From assembly GCF_001570885.1 (NCBI RefSeq), contig NZ_BCSN01000007.1:1-64000 (forward strand): a stretch of 64,000 nucleotides of DNA. Reading direction: 5' to 3'. Positions 44,699 to 59,590 of this stretch are shown here, piece by piece. The notes beneath the pieces were generated by a model, which worked only from the letters and a program-made list of their open reading frames with translations, did not search any database and had not been told where the DNA came from. The position numbers and the translations under genes were made by a program. Each line of letters opens with the position of its first letter. The first letter of the stretch is position 1. Source of the DNA: Micrococcus lylae NBRC 15355. GTDB taxonomy: Bacteria > Actinomycetota > Actinomycetes > Actinomycetales > Micrococcaceae.

Positions 44699-46075
44699 AT
44701 GACCGAGACCCGCACCGCGGCCGCGTCGGCCGTCGGGTCCCACCGCCGCTCGGCGGCCTGGTTCCTCGTCCCGTCCCTGATCGGCCTGGCCCTGTTCGTG
44801 GTGCCGCTGCCGGCCGGCGAGGACGGGGTGTCCATCCCGATCGCGCTGATCGCCGGCGCTCTGCAGGACGTGCTGGCCCCGGCGCTGCCGTGGATCGCGG
44901 TGGCCGTGATGGCCGTCTCCGTGCTCGGCGTCCTGGTGGTCGCGCTGACGAAGCCGGACCTGAGCGCCCGGCCCGTGGTGAGGTCCCTGTTCGACGTCGG
45001 CCCCGTGTGGACCGTCGTCCGCGTGGTGGGCCTCGTGCTCGGGGTCATGACCGCCCTGCGGATCGGGCCGGAGGCGCTCGTGGGCGAGGACACCGGCGGG
45101 CTGATCATGGATCTGGTGACCCTGATGGTCACCGTGTTCCTCATCGCCGGCCTGCTGCTGCCGCTGCTGCTGGACTTCGGCCTGCTCGAGTTCGCCGGCG
45201 CACTGATGCGCAAGGTCATGCGCCCGCTGTTCACGGTGCCGGGCCGCGCCTCGGTCTCCTCCCTGGCCGCCTGGCTCGGCGACGGCTCCATCGGCGTGCT
45301 GATGACCGGCCAGCAGTACCAGGCCGGCCACTTCACCCGCCGTGAGGCCGCCGTGCTGGGCACCACCTTCAACGTGGTCTCGGTGACCTTCACCATCGTG
45401 ATCGTCGGCCAGCTGTCCCTGCAGCACATGTTCGGCCCGTTCTACCTGACGATCGTGGTGGCCGGCCTGGTGGCCGCCGTCATCATGCCCCGCATCCCTC
45501 CGCTGTCCCTGTTCCCGGACGAGCGCTTCCCCGGCGCCCCGCAGGTCGAGAACGAGGACGACACCGCCGCCTCCGACCCGCGCCCGCTGCTGTCCCGTGC
45601 CTGGCACGCCGCCCGCCGCCGCGCGGACGAGGTGGGGGTGCGGGAGGTCGCCCGCACCGGTGCCTCGAACGTGCTGGAGATGTGGCTGGGCATCCTGCCG
45701 GTGATCATGGCCATCGGCACCGCCGCCGTGCTGGTCGCCGAGCACACCCCGCTGTTCACCTGGCTCGGCGCCCCGTTCATCCCGGTGTTGGAGCTCATGG
45801 GCGTCCCGGAGGCCGAGGCGGCCTCGCAGGCCCTGTTCATCGGCTTCGCGGACATGCTCCTGCCGGCGGTCATCGTCTCGGACGTCACCGCGGAGATGAC
45901 CCGGTTCGTCATCGGCGCCCTGTCCGTGTCCCAGCTGATCTACATGTCCGAGGTCGGTGGCCTGCTGCTGGGCTCGGCCATCCCCGTCCGCTTCCACCAC
46001 CTGGTCTCGATCTTCCTGCTGCGCACCGTGATCTGCCTGCCGGTGATCGTGGGCATGGCCCACCTGCTGTACTGA
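44699..46075 (+). CDS. YjiH-family membrane protein (nucleoside-recognition domains)
   Basis: 458 residues with about ten membrane spans in two Gate-type halves. The glycine-rich WLGDGSIGVLMTGQQYQAGHFTRREAAVLGTTFNVVS (about 195-230) and FIGFADMLLPAVIV (about 380-395) are characteristic of YjiH and related nucleoside-recognition permeases. Function is unproven; transport is inferred from the fold. The ATG at 44699 has GGGGAG eight bases upstream, better than the ATG at 44678. Terminated by the imperfect double hairpin at 46105-46150. Confidence 0.82.
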   Translation: MTETRTAAASAVGSHRRSAAWFLVPSLIGLALFVVPLPAGEDGVSIPIALIAGALQDVLAPALPWIAVAVMAVSVLGVLVVALTKPDLSARPVVRSLFDVGPVWTVVRVVGLVLGVMTALRIGPEALVGEDTGGLIMDLVTLMVTVFLIAGLLLPLLLDFGLLEFAGALMRKVMRPLFTVPGRASVSSLAAWLGDGSIGVLMTGQQYQAGHFTRREAAVLGTTFNVVSVTFTIVIVGQLSLQHMFGPFYLTIVVAGLVAAVIMPRIPPLSLFPDERFPGAPQVENEDDTAASDPRPLLSRAWHAARRRADEVGVREVARTGASNVLEMWLGILPVIMAIGTAAVLVAEHTPLFTWLGAPFIPVLELMGVPEAEAASQALFIGFADMLLPAVIVSDVTAEMTRFVIGALSVSQLIYMSEVGGLLLGSAIPVRFHHLVSIFLLRTVICLPVIVGMAHLLY

Positions 46076-46104
46076 GCCGGGTCAGAGGCGGCGGCCCCGG
46101 AGAA

Positions 46105-46150
46105 CGACGCCGGCCGGTCGCCTTCCACAGAAGGCCACCGGCCGTCGTCG
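46105..46150. terminator. bidirectional terminator between yjiH-like gene and thiC
   Basis: Outer arms CGACGCCGGCCGGT (46105-46118) and 46137-46150 pair with one mismatch. An inner GCCTTC/GAAGGC stem (46120-46125/46130-46135) has loop CACA. It lies between convergent gene ends. Confidence 0.7.
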
Positions 46151-46211
46151 CGCGTCAGGAGGGCGGCGGCCGCGCAGGACTGTACCGCCGGCCCGGAGCC
46201 GGACTCGCGGC

Positions 46212-47972
<1,761 letters not shown>

Positions 47973-47982
47973 TCACTCTCCT

Positions 47983-48078
47983 TCTTCCTTCGCCGGCATG
48001 ATCCGGACAGGTTCAGACGGTTGTCAGGCGGCATCAGCCCGATCTCAGTCCCGTGCCGTGGGACTCCCGTGGGGGTGC
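47983..48078 (-). promoter_or_regulatory. TPP riboswitch (thi box) of thiC
   Basis: On the minus strand the conserved blocks appear in order: CACGGGAGTCCC, GGGACTGAGATCGGGCTGATGCC, GTCTGAACCTG and CCGGATCATGCCGGCGAAGG. These are the thi-box elements that bind the pyrimidine and pyrophosphate of TPP. The final block is followed directly by the thiC ribosome-binding site, which suggests translational control. Confidence 0.92.
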
Positions 48079-48158
48079 CCTGGACGCTAGCACAGTCCGT
48101 GGCGCGCGTCTCATCTCACCGGCTAGGGTGCGTGGCGACGACGGAGGGAGACAGGCAG

Positions 48159-49049
48159 ATGACGGAGGAGACGGGCGCCCTTGCAGCGGCCGCAGCAGGC
48201 GTGCCGGCCGCAGCGCGTGCACAGGCGGTGCCGCGGGTGCTGAGCATCGCAGGATCGGACAGCGGCGGCGGCGCCGGGATCCAGGCCGACGTGAAGACGA
48301 TCGCGGCCTGGGGCGGCTACGGGATGACCGTGGTGACGGCCGTGACGGCGCAGAACACGCAGGGCGTGCAGGCGGTGCACCCGCTGCCGCCGGAGGTGGT
48401 GCAGGACCAGCTGGATGCGGTCGGCTCGGACATCGCGGTGGATGCCGTGAAGGTCGGCATGCTCGGCTCGCCGGCGGTGATGGAGGTGGTCTCCGCGTGG
48501 CTGGAGGGTTGCGCGGCCCCAGTGGTGCTGGATCCGGTGATGGTCGCCAGCAGCGGGGACAGCCTCACCGCCGTGGACGCCGCCGCGTGGGTGCGGCTGC
48601 TGGACGCCGCCGACCTGGTGACACCGAACCTGCCGGAGCTGGAGATCCTCACCGGGGAGAGGGTGCCGGACTGGGAGAGTGCCATGGAGGCCGCTGGAGA
48701 GCTGGCGGCACGGCACGCGGTGACCGTGCTGGTCAAGGGCGGCCATCTGGACCCGGACGAGCATCCGGCCGGCGTGCCGGACGCGCTGGTCGTGCCGGGG
48801 GAGGACGCCGTCGTCGTGACGGGGCCCTGGCAGCGCGTGCGGTCCACGCACGGGACCGGCTGCACCCTGGCCTCCGCGCTGGCCACGCTCGCCGGCGCCC
48901 GGCTCGACTGGGAACAGGCGCTGCGGCAGGCCAAGCCGTGGCTGGCCGAGGCGATGGGCCGGGGTGAGGCGCTCGCGGTCGGCAGAGCGGAGCTGCCCGG
49001 CTGGCACGGTCCCGTGGACCACGGCTGGCGGGAGCGCGAGCGGCGCTGA
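48159..49049 (+). CDS. thiD: hydroxymethylpyrimidine/phosphomethylpyrimidine kinase
   Basis: 296 residues, ribokinase fold. Seen: LSIAGSDSGGGAGIQADVKTI (substrate site), VTAQNTQGVQAVH, KVGMLGS, VLDPVMVASSGDSL, VTPNLPELEIL, LVKGGH and the catalytic HGTGCTLASALA. It phosphorylates HMP and HMP-P. ATG at 48159 follows GGGAGACAGG. It is divergent from thiC, sharing the 80-base gap beyond the riboswitch. The Ala-rich first 25 residues precede the fold. It does not appear to be fused to a thiE or TenA domain. Confidence 0.94.
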   Translation: MTEETGALAAAAAGVPAAARAQAVPRVLSIAGSDSGGGAGIQADVKTIAAWGGYGMTVVTAVTAQNTQGVQAVHPLPPEVVQDQLDAVGSDIAVDAVKVGMLGSPAVMEVVSAWLEGCAAPVVLDPVMVASSGDSLTAVDAAAWVRLLDAADLVTPNLPELEILTGERVPDWESAMEAAGELAARHAVTVLVKGGHLDPDEHPAGVPDALVVPGEDAVVVTGPWQRVRSTHGTGCTLASALATLAGARLDWEQALRQAKPWLAEAMGRGEALAVGRAELPGWHGPVDHGWRERERR

Positions 49050-49058
49050 GAACGAGAG

Positions 49059-49094
49059 GAGCCGGGTCCTCGCATCGCTGCGTGGACCCGGCTC
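49059..49094. terminator. terminator between thiD and tRNA-Arg
   Basis: Perfect 11-bp stem GAGCCGGGTCC (49059-49069) with complement 49084-49094 and 14-base loop, between the thiD stop and the 3' end of the oppositely oriented tRNA. Confidence 0.75.
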
Positions 49095-49106
49095 GACGTC
49101 GGTGAG

Positions 49107-49179
49107 TGCCCCCGGCAGGAATCGAACCTGCGGCCTTTGGTACCGGAAACCAACGCTCTATCCCCTGAGCTACGGAGGC
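49107..49179 (-). tRNA. tRNA-Arg (anticodon CCG)
   Basis: 73 bases on the minus strand without an encoded CCA. The acceptor GCCTCCG pairs with CGGGGGC (one G-T pair), discriminator A. D-arm GCTC...GAGC. The anticodon arm TTGGT/ACCAA encloses TTCCGGT, so the anticodon is CCG, reading CGG. T-arm GCAGG-TTCGATT-CCTGC. All four arms fold cleanly. Confidence 0.97.
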
Positions 49180-49222
49180 GGGGGTCGGCGCGCGTCACCA
49201 GGACGCGGCGGACTCGACAACA

Positions 49223-49924
49223 CTACACCATCGCCTGGCGCAGCGCCCGTGCCGCAGCCTCCGGGTCCTCGGCCTGGGTGATCGCGCGGACCACCACGAT
49301 CCGCTCGGCCCCGGCCGCGCGCACCTGGGGCACCTGTGGCACATCGATGCCGCCGATGGCGAAGAACGGGGACGGCTTCCCGCCGCCGGCGGCGATCTGC
49401 GTGCTTCGGGCCGCGGCGTGCTGCGGCAGGTGGAGCCCCACGGCGGGGCGGCCGGGCTTGGTGGGGGTCGGCCAGATCGGACCGGTGCAGAAGTAGTCCA
49501 GCCCCTCGTCGGCCAGAGCGGCGTCCACCTGCTCCGGGGTGTGACAGGACCGGCCCAGCACCACGTCCGGGCCGAGCACGGCACGGGCCTGCTGCGTGGT
49601 CAGGTCCGTCTGACCCACATGGAAGACGTCCACGCCGGCCAGCCGCGCCACGTCCGCGCGGTCATTGGCGGCCACCAGGGCGCTGTGGGCCTCGGCGGCC
49701 TCGCGCACCAGGGCCAGCGCCTGCAGCTCCACCGCCACGGGCACCTGTTTGTCCCGCACCTGCAGGATGTCCACTCCGCCGGTGAACACCGCGCGGCAGA
49801 ACGTGGAGAAGCGGTCCTTCTCCAGCCCGCCTCCGGCGTCCAGGAACCGGGCCAGATCCGTGCACAGGTACAGGCGGGCGTCGGCGAGGCGGTCACGCAG
49901 CGCAGCGGGATCGGTATGGGCCAT
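49223..49924 (-). CDS. thiE: thiamine-phosphate synthase
   Basis: 233 residues, TIM barrel that joins HMP-PP and thiazole phosphate. Seen: LYLCTDL, VDILQVRDKQ, LVAANDRADVARLAGVDVFHVGQTDL (pyrophosphate-binding), LGRSCHTPEQ, FCTGPIWPTPTKPGRPAVG and FFAIGGID. The family FVGP/TPTK signature is present. ATG at 49924 is preferred; an earlier in-frame start would run into the riboswitch of the divergent thiO operon. No thi box was seen on its own strand. Confidence 0.92.
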   Translation of the reverse strand: MAHTDPAALRDRLADARLYLCTDLARFLDAGGGLEKDRFSTFCRAVFTGGVDILQVRDKQVPVAVELQALALVREAAEAHSALVAANDRADVARLAGVDVFHVGQTDLTTQQARAVLGPDVVLGRSCHTPEQVDAALADEGLDYFCTGPIWPTPTKPGRPAVGLHLPQHAAARSTQIAAGGGKPSPFFAIGGIDVPQVPQVRAAGAERIVVVRAITQAEDPEAAARALRQAMV

Positions 49925-49957
49925 GACACCACTGTGGCAGACTGGGTGCCGTTCCAT

Positions 49958-50066
49958 GGGAGCCCGGGCCGAGACCGCCGGGCTGAGAGGGCCACACGGC
50001 CGGGACCGCCCCACCGGGCTTCCCGCGGCAGGCCGACCATCTGACTCGATGCGGATCATGCCGCCG
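49958..50066 (+). promoter_or_regulatory. TPP riboswitch of the thiOSG operon
   Basis: Plus-strand thi-box blocks in order: ATGGGAGCCCGG, GGGCTGAGAGGGCC, GACCATCTGACTCGATGCGGATCATGCCGCCGTGGGGA. The last block overlaps the region just before the thiO ribosome site (GGGGAGGAG), as for thiC. The second TPP sensor in 2 kb. Confidence 0.9.
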
Positions 50067-50085
50067 TGGGGAGGAGACCGAGGGG

Positions 50086-51452
50086 ATGCGTGTCCTCGTC
50101 GCCGGTGCCGGGATCATCGGCCTGACCACCGCCGTGGGCCTGCGTGCCGCCGGGCACGCCGTCCAGCTCGTGGCCCCCGAACTCGCCGCTGTCCTCGCCG
50201 GGCCGGCTCCGGACCCATCCCGGCTGAGAGTCGCCGGGGCCACACACGCCGCCGCCGGAATGCTCGCCCCGGTGGCCGAGACCCAGCACGGCCAGGACGC
50301 CCTCGGCCCGCTGCTGCGCCGGGCTTGGGCCGGCTGGCCGGCACTGATCGAGCTGCTCACCGCCGCCGGCGCCGGCTCCACCGGGCATCGCACCGAGGGC
50401 TCCTGGATCGTCGCCGCGGACGCCGCCGACCGGGACGCCTGGGCCCACCTGCTCGCCCGCACCGGTCCCGACGACGGCCGCCTCACCCCCGTCACGGCTC
50501 GCGCCCTCCGCTCGGCCTCACCCGCCCTCGCCCCGGGACTCGCCGGCGGCTGGGACGCTCCGGACGACCACCAGGTGGACCCGCGGGCGCTCGCCGCGAC
50601 CCTGCTGCGTGCCCTGATCCGCCCCGCCTGCGACGTCCTGCCTGGGCCGTCGGCTCGACTCACCGCCGGACAGGTGACCGAGGCGGTGCAGGAGGAGGAG
50701 CACGTGCGAGTCCGGACCCGGCCGGCCGGTGACGGCGGGGTGCAGGGTGACGCGCCAGGCGAGTCCGTCCCCACGGCCGATGCCGGCCGGCGCCCCGAGG
50801 CGGTCGGCGAGGCGGAGGCCACGGCCGACGTCGCGGTCCTGGCCGCCGGGCTCGGCCACGGTCTGATCGCCGGGGACCCCGCCGCGACCCCGCTGCCGCT
50901 GCGCCCGGTCCACGGAGACGTGCTGCGTTTGCGTGTGCCGGCCGACCAGCTGCTGCCGGGCGAGGACCACCTGCTCGACCGCACCGTCCGCGGGCTCGTC
51001 CACGGCCGGCAGGTGTACCTCGTGCCACGGGCGGACGGCACGCTGGTGGTCGGTGCCACCGCCCGGGAGGACCGGCTGGCCGGCACCCGTGCCGGCGGCG
51101 TGCTGGACCTGCTGCAGGACGCCTGCACCCTGGTGCCCGCCCTGCGGGACTGCGAGCTGCACCAGGTGCACACGGCCGCGCGCCCCGGCACCCCGGACGA
51201 CCGCCCCTGCCTCGGCGCCCTCCCGCACGCACCGCGGATCGTGGTGTCCACCGGCTACCACCGCCACGGCATCCTGCTGGCCCCCTGGGCCGCCGAGGCC
51301 GGGTGCGCGCTCGCCGAGCACGCCGGGGGTGTCCTGCCGCAGATCGATCCGGCCCTGGCCGCCACCCTGGCCGCCGCGGACCCCGCCCGGTTCGACGGCA
51401 CCGCGGCCCACGCCCCGACCACCTGCCAGTCCGACGCAAGGAGCGCACACGC

Positions 51453-51456
<4 letters not shown>
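50086..51456 (+). CDS. thiO: glycine oxidase (thiamine thiazole pathway)
   Basis: 456 residues, FAD-dependent D-amino-acid-oxidase fold that makes dehydroglycine for thiazole synthesis. FAD-binding VLVAGAGIIGLTTAVGLRAAGH at the N terminus, THAAAGMLAP, RPVHGDVLRLRVP, and the C-terminal ARPGTPDDRPCLGALP...STGYHRHGILLAP. It is longer than usual (about 370) because of a Glu/Arg/Gly-rich insertion near 205-245 and a C-terminal tail. The stop overlaps the thiS start. Confidence 0.9.
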
Positions 51457-53864
<2,408 letters not shown>

Positions 53865-53868
<4 letters not shown>

Positions 53869-55535
53869 AGCCTGAAGAACTCGCCTCCCTGATCCATGCC
53901 CAGCTGCTGGCCGCCGTCGAGGACGGCGCTCTGCCGGAGACCCTCCGTGAGGAGCTCTCGGACGATCGCGTCCGCGTCGAGCGTCCCCGCAGCCGCGAGC
54001 ACGGAGACTGGGCCACCAACGTGGCCATGCAGTTCGCCAAGAAGGCCGGCATGAACCCGCGCGAGTTCGCCGCCGTCCTCGCCGAGCGCGTGGGCGCCCA
54101 GGAAGGCGTGGCGAAGGTCGACGTGGCCGGCCCCGGCTTCCTCAACATCACCCTGGACGCCGCGGCCGCCGGGCAGCTGGCCCGCCAGATCGTGGAGGCC
54201 GGCGAGGCCTACGGCCGCAACGACGCCCTGGCCGGCCACGTGGTGAACATGGAGTTCGTCTCCGCCAACCCCACCGGCCCGCTGCACATCGGCCACACCC
54301 GTTGGGCCGCCCTGGGCGACGCCATCACCCGCCTGCTGCGCGCCTCCGGAGCCGACGTCACCGCCGAGTACTACGTCAACGACGCCGGCAACCAGATGAA
54401 CGTCTTCGCCGACTCCGTGCTCGCCCGCCTGCACGGGCGCGAGGTCCCCGAGGGCGGCTACCCCGGCCAGTACGTGCAGGACCTCGCCGACCAGGTGGCC
54501 AAGGACCACCCGGATGTCCTGGACCTCACGGACGAGGCCGCCCGCCCGGTGGTCCGCGAGGCCGCCTACGAGCTGCAGATGCAGGACATCAAGGACACGC
54601 TCACGGCCTTCGACGTGCACTTCGACGTGTTCACCTCCGAACGCCGCCTCCACGACACCGGCGCCATCGGCCAGGCCGTCGAGCGCCTGCGGGAGCAGGG
54701 CCACGTGGAGGAGCGCGAGGGTGCCGTGTGGCTGAAGACCACCGCCTTCGGCGACGACAAGGACCGCGTGCTCATCCGGGCCAACGGCGAACCCACCTAC
54801 TTCGCCGCGGATGCCGCCTACTACCTGGACAAGCGCGACCGCGGATTCACCGAGAAGGTGTACCTGCTCGGTGCGGACCACCACGGCTACGTCGGCCGTC
54901 TCAAGGCCATTGCGGCCGCTGCCGGCGACGACCCGGCGCAGAACATCGAGATCCTCATCGGCCAGCTGATCTCCGTCAACGGCGCCAAGCTGTCCAAGCG
55001 CGCCGGCAACATCATCGAGCTCAAGGACCTCGTCGAGTGGCTCGGCCGCGACGCCCTGCGCTACGACCTGGCCCGCTACCCGGCCGACTCGCCGATCACG
55101 ATCGACCCGGAGCTGCTGCGCTCGGCCACCAACGACAACCCGGTCTTCTACGTGCAGTACGCCCACGCCCGCGCCTGCAACGCCGCCGAGACCGCCGCCG
55201 CCCACGACGTGGACCGCTCCGCGTTCGACGCCTCCCTGCTGACGCACCCGACCGAGGGCGAGCTGCTCGCCCAGCTGGCCGAGTTCCCGTCCGTGGTGGG
55301 CATGGCCGCCCGCCTGCGCGAGCCGCACCGCATCGCCCGCCACCTCGAGGTCGTCGCCGGCGCCTACCACTCCTGGTACGCCGCCTGCCGCATCGTCCCA
55401 GCCCCGGAGCAGGACGGCACCCGCGGCGCAGTGCAGGACGTCAACCGCACCCGCCTCTGGCTCAACGACGCCACCGCCCAGGTCCTCCGCAACGGCCTGG
55501 ACCTGCTCGGCGTCTCCGCTCCCGCCAAAATGTGA
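53865..55535 (+). CDS. argS: arginyl-tRNA synthetase
   Basis: 556 residues, class Ia. Arg-specific N-terminal domain, then FVSANPTGPLHIGHTRWAALGDAI (HIGH motif), YYVNDAGNQMN, LGADHHGYVGRL, KLSKRAGNIIELKDLV (KMSKS equivalent) and the C-terminal anticodon-binding domain ending DLLGVSAPAKM. The GTG start overlaps the moeZ stop (GTGA) with no separate ribosome site. A tRNA synthetase is thereby coupled to the thiamine operon. Followed by lysA after 11 bases. Confidence 0.96.
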
Positions 55536-55546
55536 GGAGGCCCGCC

Positions 55547-57070
55547 ATGAGCGAGCCCGACAAGACCACCGGACCGGCCGTCGTCGGGAAGGAGTCCGCG
55601 CAGCCCCCGGCCGCGGGCGCCTCCCTGCTGGCCCCGGACTGGCTGCCCGCCCCGGGCGACGCCAACGCGCTGACGGACCGACTGTGGGCCGCCGGCGTGG
55701 CGCGCGACGGCGCCGGGCAGCTCACCGTGCAGGGCATCCCCGCCGCCGAGCTCGCGGAGACCTTCGGCACCCCGCTGCTCGTGGTGGACGAGGACGACTT
55801 CCGCGCCCGTGCCCGCGCCTTCAAGTCCGGCTTCGAGGCCGCCTTCGCCGACCTCTGCGGGGGAGCGGACGTCTACTTCGCAGGCAAGTCCTTCCTCACC
55901 CTCTCCACGGCTCGGTGGGCAGCCGAGGAGGGCCTGCGCGTGGACACCGCCTCCGGCGGCGAGCTCGCTATCGCCCTGCGCGCCGGTGTGGACCCGGCGC
56001 ACATCGGGCTGCACGGCAACAACAAGTCGGACGCCGAGATGCTGGACGCGCTCACCCAGGGCGTCGGCCGGATCATCGTGGACTCCGTGGACGAGCTGCG
56101 CCACCTGGCCGAGCTCGCCGCGCAGCACGGTCTGACGGCTCCGGTGATGCTGCGCCTGACCCCCGGCGTGCACGCGCACACCCACGAGTTCATCGCCACC
56201 GCACACGAGGACCAGAAGTTCGGCCTCTCCCTGGCCCCGGCCACGGGGGACGACGACGGCAACGTCACCGGGCGCTCGCCGGCGTCCGTGGCCGTGGAGG
56301 CGGCCCTGGCCGCGGAGTCCGTGGAGCTGATCGGCGTGCACTGCCACATCGGCTCCCAGATCTTCGAGGCCGACGGCTTCGCCCTCGCAGCCCAGCGCGT
56401 GCTCGCCTTCCTCGCCGAGGTGCGCGACGCCCACGGCGTCGAGCTGGCCGAGCTGGACCTCGGCGGCGGCCACGGCATCGCCTACACCGCCGTGGACGCT
56501 CCGCGCCCGCCGGCGCAGATCGCCGCGGCGCTGGCCGAGGCCGTCCGCGCCGCCACCGCCGAGCACGGTCTGGCCTGCCCGCGGATCTCCATCGAGCCCG
56601 GCCGCGCCATCGCCGGCCCCGCCGGCCTGACCCTGTACACCGTCGGGGTCACCAAGACCGTGGACGTGGACGCCCCGGACGGCACCACCGCCGCCCGCCG
56701 CTACGTGGCCGTGGACGGCGGCATGTCGGACAACCCCCGTCCCGTGCTCTACGACGCGGACTACACGGCCGTCTGCGCGAACCGCGCGCCGCAGGCCACC
56801 CCCGTGCTGTCTCGCGTGGTGGGCAAGCACTGCGAGTCCGGGGACATCGTGGTGAAGGACGTGTACCTTCCGTCAGACGTGGCCCGCGGCGACCTGCTCG
56901 CCGTCCCGGCCACCGGCGCCTACACCCACGTGATGGGCTCCAACTACAACGCGCTGCCCCGCCCGGCCGTCGTGGCCGTCACCGGGGGAGCGGCCCGCAC
57001 GATCATCCGCCGGGAGACGGTCGCGGACCTGCTGGATCGCGAGGTCGACCCGCAGGACCCCGCCCGCTGA
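55547..57070 (+). CDS. lysA: diaminopimelate decarboxylase
   Basis: 507 residues, fold-III PLP enzyme making L-lysine. PLP Lys in VYFAGKSFLT, LRVDTASGGELAIAL, HGNNKSD, GVHCHIGSQI, GGGHGIAY, EPGRAIAGPAG and HCESGDIVVKDVYLP. It carries a 50-residue hydrophilic N-terminal extension typical of actinobacteria. GTGAGGAGG precedes the ATG. It is the middle of the argS-lysA-hom-thrC-thrB order. Confidence 0.96.
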   Translation: MSEPDKTTGPAVVGKESAQPPAAGASLLAPDWLPAPGDANALTDRLWAAGVARDGAGQLTVQGIPAAELAETFGTPLLVVDEDDFRARARAFKSGFEAAFADLCGGADVYFAGKSFLTLSTARWAAEEGLRVDTASGGELAIALRAGVDPAHIGLHGNNKSDAEMLDALTQGVGRIIVDSVDELRHLAELAAQHGLTAPVMLRLTPGVHAHTHEFIATAHEDQKFGLSLAPATGDDDGNVTGRSPASVAVEAALAAESVELIGVHCHIGSQIFEADGFALAAQRVLAFLAEVRDAHGVELAELDLGGGHGIAYTAVDAPRPPAQIAAALAEAVRAATAEHGLACPRISIEPGRAIAGPAGLTLYTVGVTKTVDVDAPDGTTAARRYVAVDGGMSDNPRPVLYDADYTAVCANRAPQATPVLSRVVGKHCESGDIVVKDVYLPSDVARGDLLAVPATGAYTHVMGSNYNALPRPAVVAVTGGAARTIIRRETVADLLDREVDPQDPAR

Positions 57071-57147
57071 GGACGGCGGACGGCCCACACCGCACCGACG
57101 GCCGCCCCGTGCCGCGCACAGTCGAAGCAACGCCCACCAGGAGGACC

Positions 57148-58470
57148 ATGACGCAGCCGCAGACCACCACCCAGGCCATCACCGTCGCCCTGCTCGGCGG
57201 CGGCACCGTGGGATCCCAGGTGGCCCGCATCCTCACCGAGGACGCGGACATGCTCGCCGCCAAGGCCGGTGCTCCGCTGCGCCTGGCCGGCGTGGCCGTG
57301 CGCTCGACGGACCGGAGACGTGACTACCAGCTGCCGAAGGGCATGTACACCACGGAGGCCGAGCCGCTGATCGACGGCGCGGACATCGTGGTCGAGCTGA
57401 TGGGCGGCATCGAACCGGCGCGCACCCTGATCGAGCAGGCGCTGCGGGACGGCAAGGCCGTGGTCACCGGCAACAAGGCGCTGCTGGCCCGGCACGGCGA
57501 GGAGCTCTCGGCCATCGCCGCCGAGCACGGCGCCCAGCTGGCCTTCGAAGCCGCCGTGGCCGGCGCCATCCCCATCCTGCGTCCGCTGCGCGACTCGCTC
57601 TCCGGGGACCGGGTCACCCGCATCATGGGCATCGCCAACGGCACCACGAACTTCATCCTGGACCGCATGGACAGCGCCGGCGCGGACTTCGCCGACGCGC
57701 TGGCCGAGGCCCAGGAGCTGGGCTACGCCGAGGCCGACCCCACCGCAGACGTGGAGGGTCACGACGCCGCCGCGAAGGTCGCCATCCTGGCCACCCTCGC
57801 CTTCGGCACGGACTACTCCATCGACGAGGTCTCCTGCGAGGGCATCACGCAGATCACCGCCGCCGACTCCGCCGCGGCCGCGGACGCCGGCTACGTCATC
57901 AAGCTGCTCGGCATCGCCGAGCGCCGCACCGGACAGGACGGGGCCGAGGGCGCCGTGCTGCGCGTGCACCCCACCATGGTCCCCCGTGAACACCCGCTCG
58001 CCGCCGTCCGCGGCGCCTACAACGCCGTGTACGTGGAAGCGGAGAACGCCGGCGAGCTCATGTTCTACGGCCCGGGCGCCGGCGGAGCCCCCACCGCCTC
58101 CGCGGTGATGGGCGACGTGGTCTCGGTGGCCGAGCGCCTCGTGCGCGGCGGCCCGGCCCGCGTGCGCACCTCGATCGCCTCGCTGCCTGCGCTGGACGCC
58201 GAGGAGGCCCACACCTCCGTGATGGTGGTCCTCACCGTCGCCGATGCCCCCGGCGTGCTGCGCCGCGTGGCCGGCGTCTTCGAGGGCCACGGCGTCTCCA
58301 TCGAGGCGATGCGCCAGAACTCCGCCACCGCCGAGGGCGAGAGCGAGGTCCAGCTGCGCATCATCACCCACCACGCCCGCCAGCGGGACCTCGACGCCAC
58401 CGTCGAGGAGCTGCGCGACCTGGACGTCGTCCGCGGCGTCGTCTCCGTCGTCCGAGTCGAAGGAAAGTGA
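57148..58470 (+). CDS. hom: homoserine dehydrogenase
   Basis: 440 residues. NAD(P)-binding [17 protein letters not shown] at the N terminus, [32 protein letters not shown], and the catalytic domain [13 protein letters not shown]...[24 protein letters not shown]-terminal ACT domain (about 355-437) allows threonine feedback. CAGGAGGACC precedes the ATG. Leads into thrC after seven bases. Confidence 0.96.
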   Translation: MTQPQTTTQAITVALLGGGTVGSQVARILTEDADMLAAKAGAPLRLAGVAVRSTDRRRDYQLPKGMYTTEAEPLIDGADIVVELMGGIEPARTLIEQALRDGKAVVTGNKALLARHGEELSAIAAEHGAQLAFEAAVAGAIPILRPLRDSLSGDRVTRIMGIANGTTNFILDRMDSAGADFADALAEAQELGYAEADPTADVEGHDAAAKVAILATLAFGTDYSIDEVSCEGITQITAADSAAAADAGYVIKLLGIAERRTGQDGAEGAVLRVHPTMVPREHPLAAVRGAYNAVYVEAENAGELMFYGPGAGGAPTASAVMGDVVSVAERLVRGGPARVRTSIASLPALDAEEAHTSVMVVLTVADAPGVLRRVAGVFEGHGVSIEAMRQNSATAEGESEVQLRIITHHARQRDLDATVEELRDLDVVRGVVSVVRVEGK

Positions 58471-58477
58471 ACACCTG

Positions 58478-59590
58478 ATGGCACATCAGTGGAAGGGCGT
58501 CGTCCGCGAGTACGCCGACCGCCTGCCGGTCACCGAGCACACCCGCGTCATCACCCTGGGCGAGGGCGGCACCCCGCTGATCCGGGCTCCGCACCTGTCC
58601 GAGCTCGTGGCCGGCGACGTGTACGTGAAGTTCGAGGGCATGAACCCCACCGGCTCCTTCAAGGACCGCGGCATGACCATGGCCATCACGGCCGCCGTGG
58701 CCGAGGGGGCCAAGGCTGTGGTCTGTGCCTCCACCGGCAACACCTCCGCCTCTGCCGCCGCCTACGCGGCACAGGCCGGCATCACCTGCGCGGTGCTGGT
58801 GCCGGAGGGCAAGATCTCCATGGGCAAGATGTCCCAGGCCGTGGCCCACGGCGCCCAGATCCTGCAGGTCCAGGGCAACTTCGACAACTGCCTCGAGGTG
58901 GCCCGCAAGCTCTCCGAGAACTACCCGGTGTTCCTTGTGAACTCGGTGAACCCGGCGCGCATCGAGGGCCAGAAGACCGGCGCGTTCGAGGTGGTCGACG
59001 CCCTCGGCGACGCCCCGGACTACCACCTGCTGCCGGTCGGCAACGCCGGCAACATCACCGCGTACTGGAAGGGCTACCAGGAGTACGCCCGGCCGTACGT
59101 GAACCCGCACCCGGGCACCTCGGACGAGGAGCTTCCGGCCGTGGCCACCACGACGCCGACGATGTGGGGCTTCCAGGCCGCCGGCGCGGCCCCGATCGTG
59201 GCAGGCCACCCGATCCTCGAGCCGGACACGATCGCCACGGCCATCCGCATCGGCAACCCCGCCTCTTGGGACCAGGCCACCGCCGCCCGCGACGCCTCCG
59301 GCGGCCTCATCGACTCCGTGACGGACGAAGAGATCCTTCAGGCGCACCGCTGGCTCTCCTCCAAGGAGGGCGTGTTCGTGGAGCCGGCCTCCGCCGCCGG
59401 CGTGGCAGGGCTGCTCAAGCACCATGCCGCCGGCGACGTGCCCGAGGGCAAGACCTGGGTCATCACCGTCACCGGGCACGGCCTGAAGGACCCGCAGTGG
59501 GCCCTCAAGGCCGCCGACGGATCTGATGTCACCCCCGAGTCCGTGGACGTCGACGTGGTCACCGTGGCCAAGGCGCTGGGGCTGTCCTGA
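58478..59590 (+). CDS. thrC: threonine synthase
   Basis: 370 residues, the short PLP-dependent form common in actinobacteria. PLP Lys in [17 protein letters not shown], substrate loop [15 protein letters not shown], phosphate-binding [14 protein letters not shown] and C-terminal [11 protein letters not shown]. Converts O-phosphohomoserine to threonine. AAGGAAAG precedes the ATG. The TGATG overlap with thrB couples translation. Confidence 0.95.
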   Translation: MAHQWKGVVREYADRLPVTEHTRVITLGEGGTPLIRAPHLSELVAGDVYVKFEGMNPTGSFKDRGMTMAITAAVAEGAKAVVCASTGNTSASAAAYAAQAGITCAVLVPEGKISMGKMSQAVAHGAQILQVQGNFDNCLEVARKLSENYPVFLVNSVNPARIEGQKTGAFEVVDALGDAPDYHLLPVGNAGNITAYWKGYQEYARPYVNPHPGTSDEELPAVATTTPTMWGFQAAGAAPIVAGHPILEPDTIATAIRIGNPASWDQATAARDASGGLIDSVTDEEILQAHRWLSSKEGVFVEPASAAGVAGLLKHHAAGDVPEGKTWVITVTGHGLKDPQWALKAADGSDVTPESVDVDVVTVAKALGLS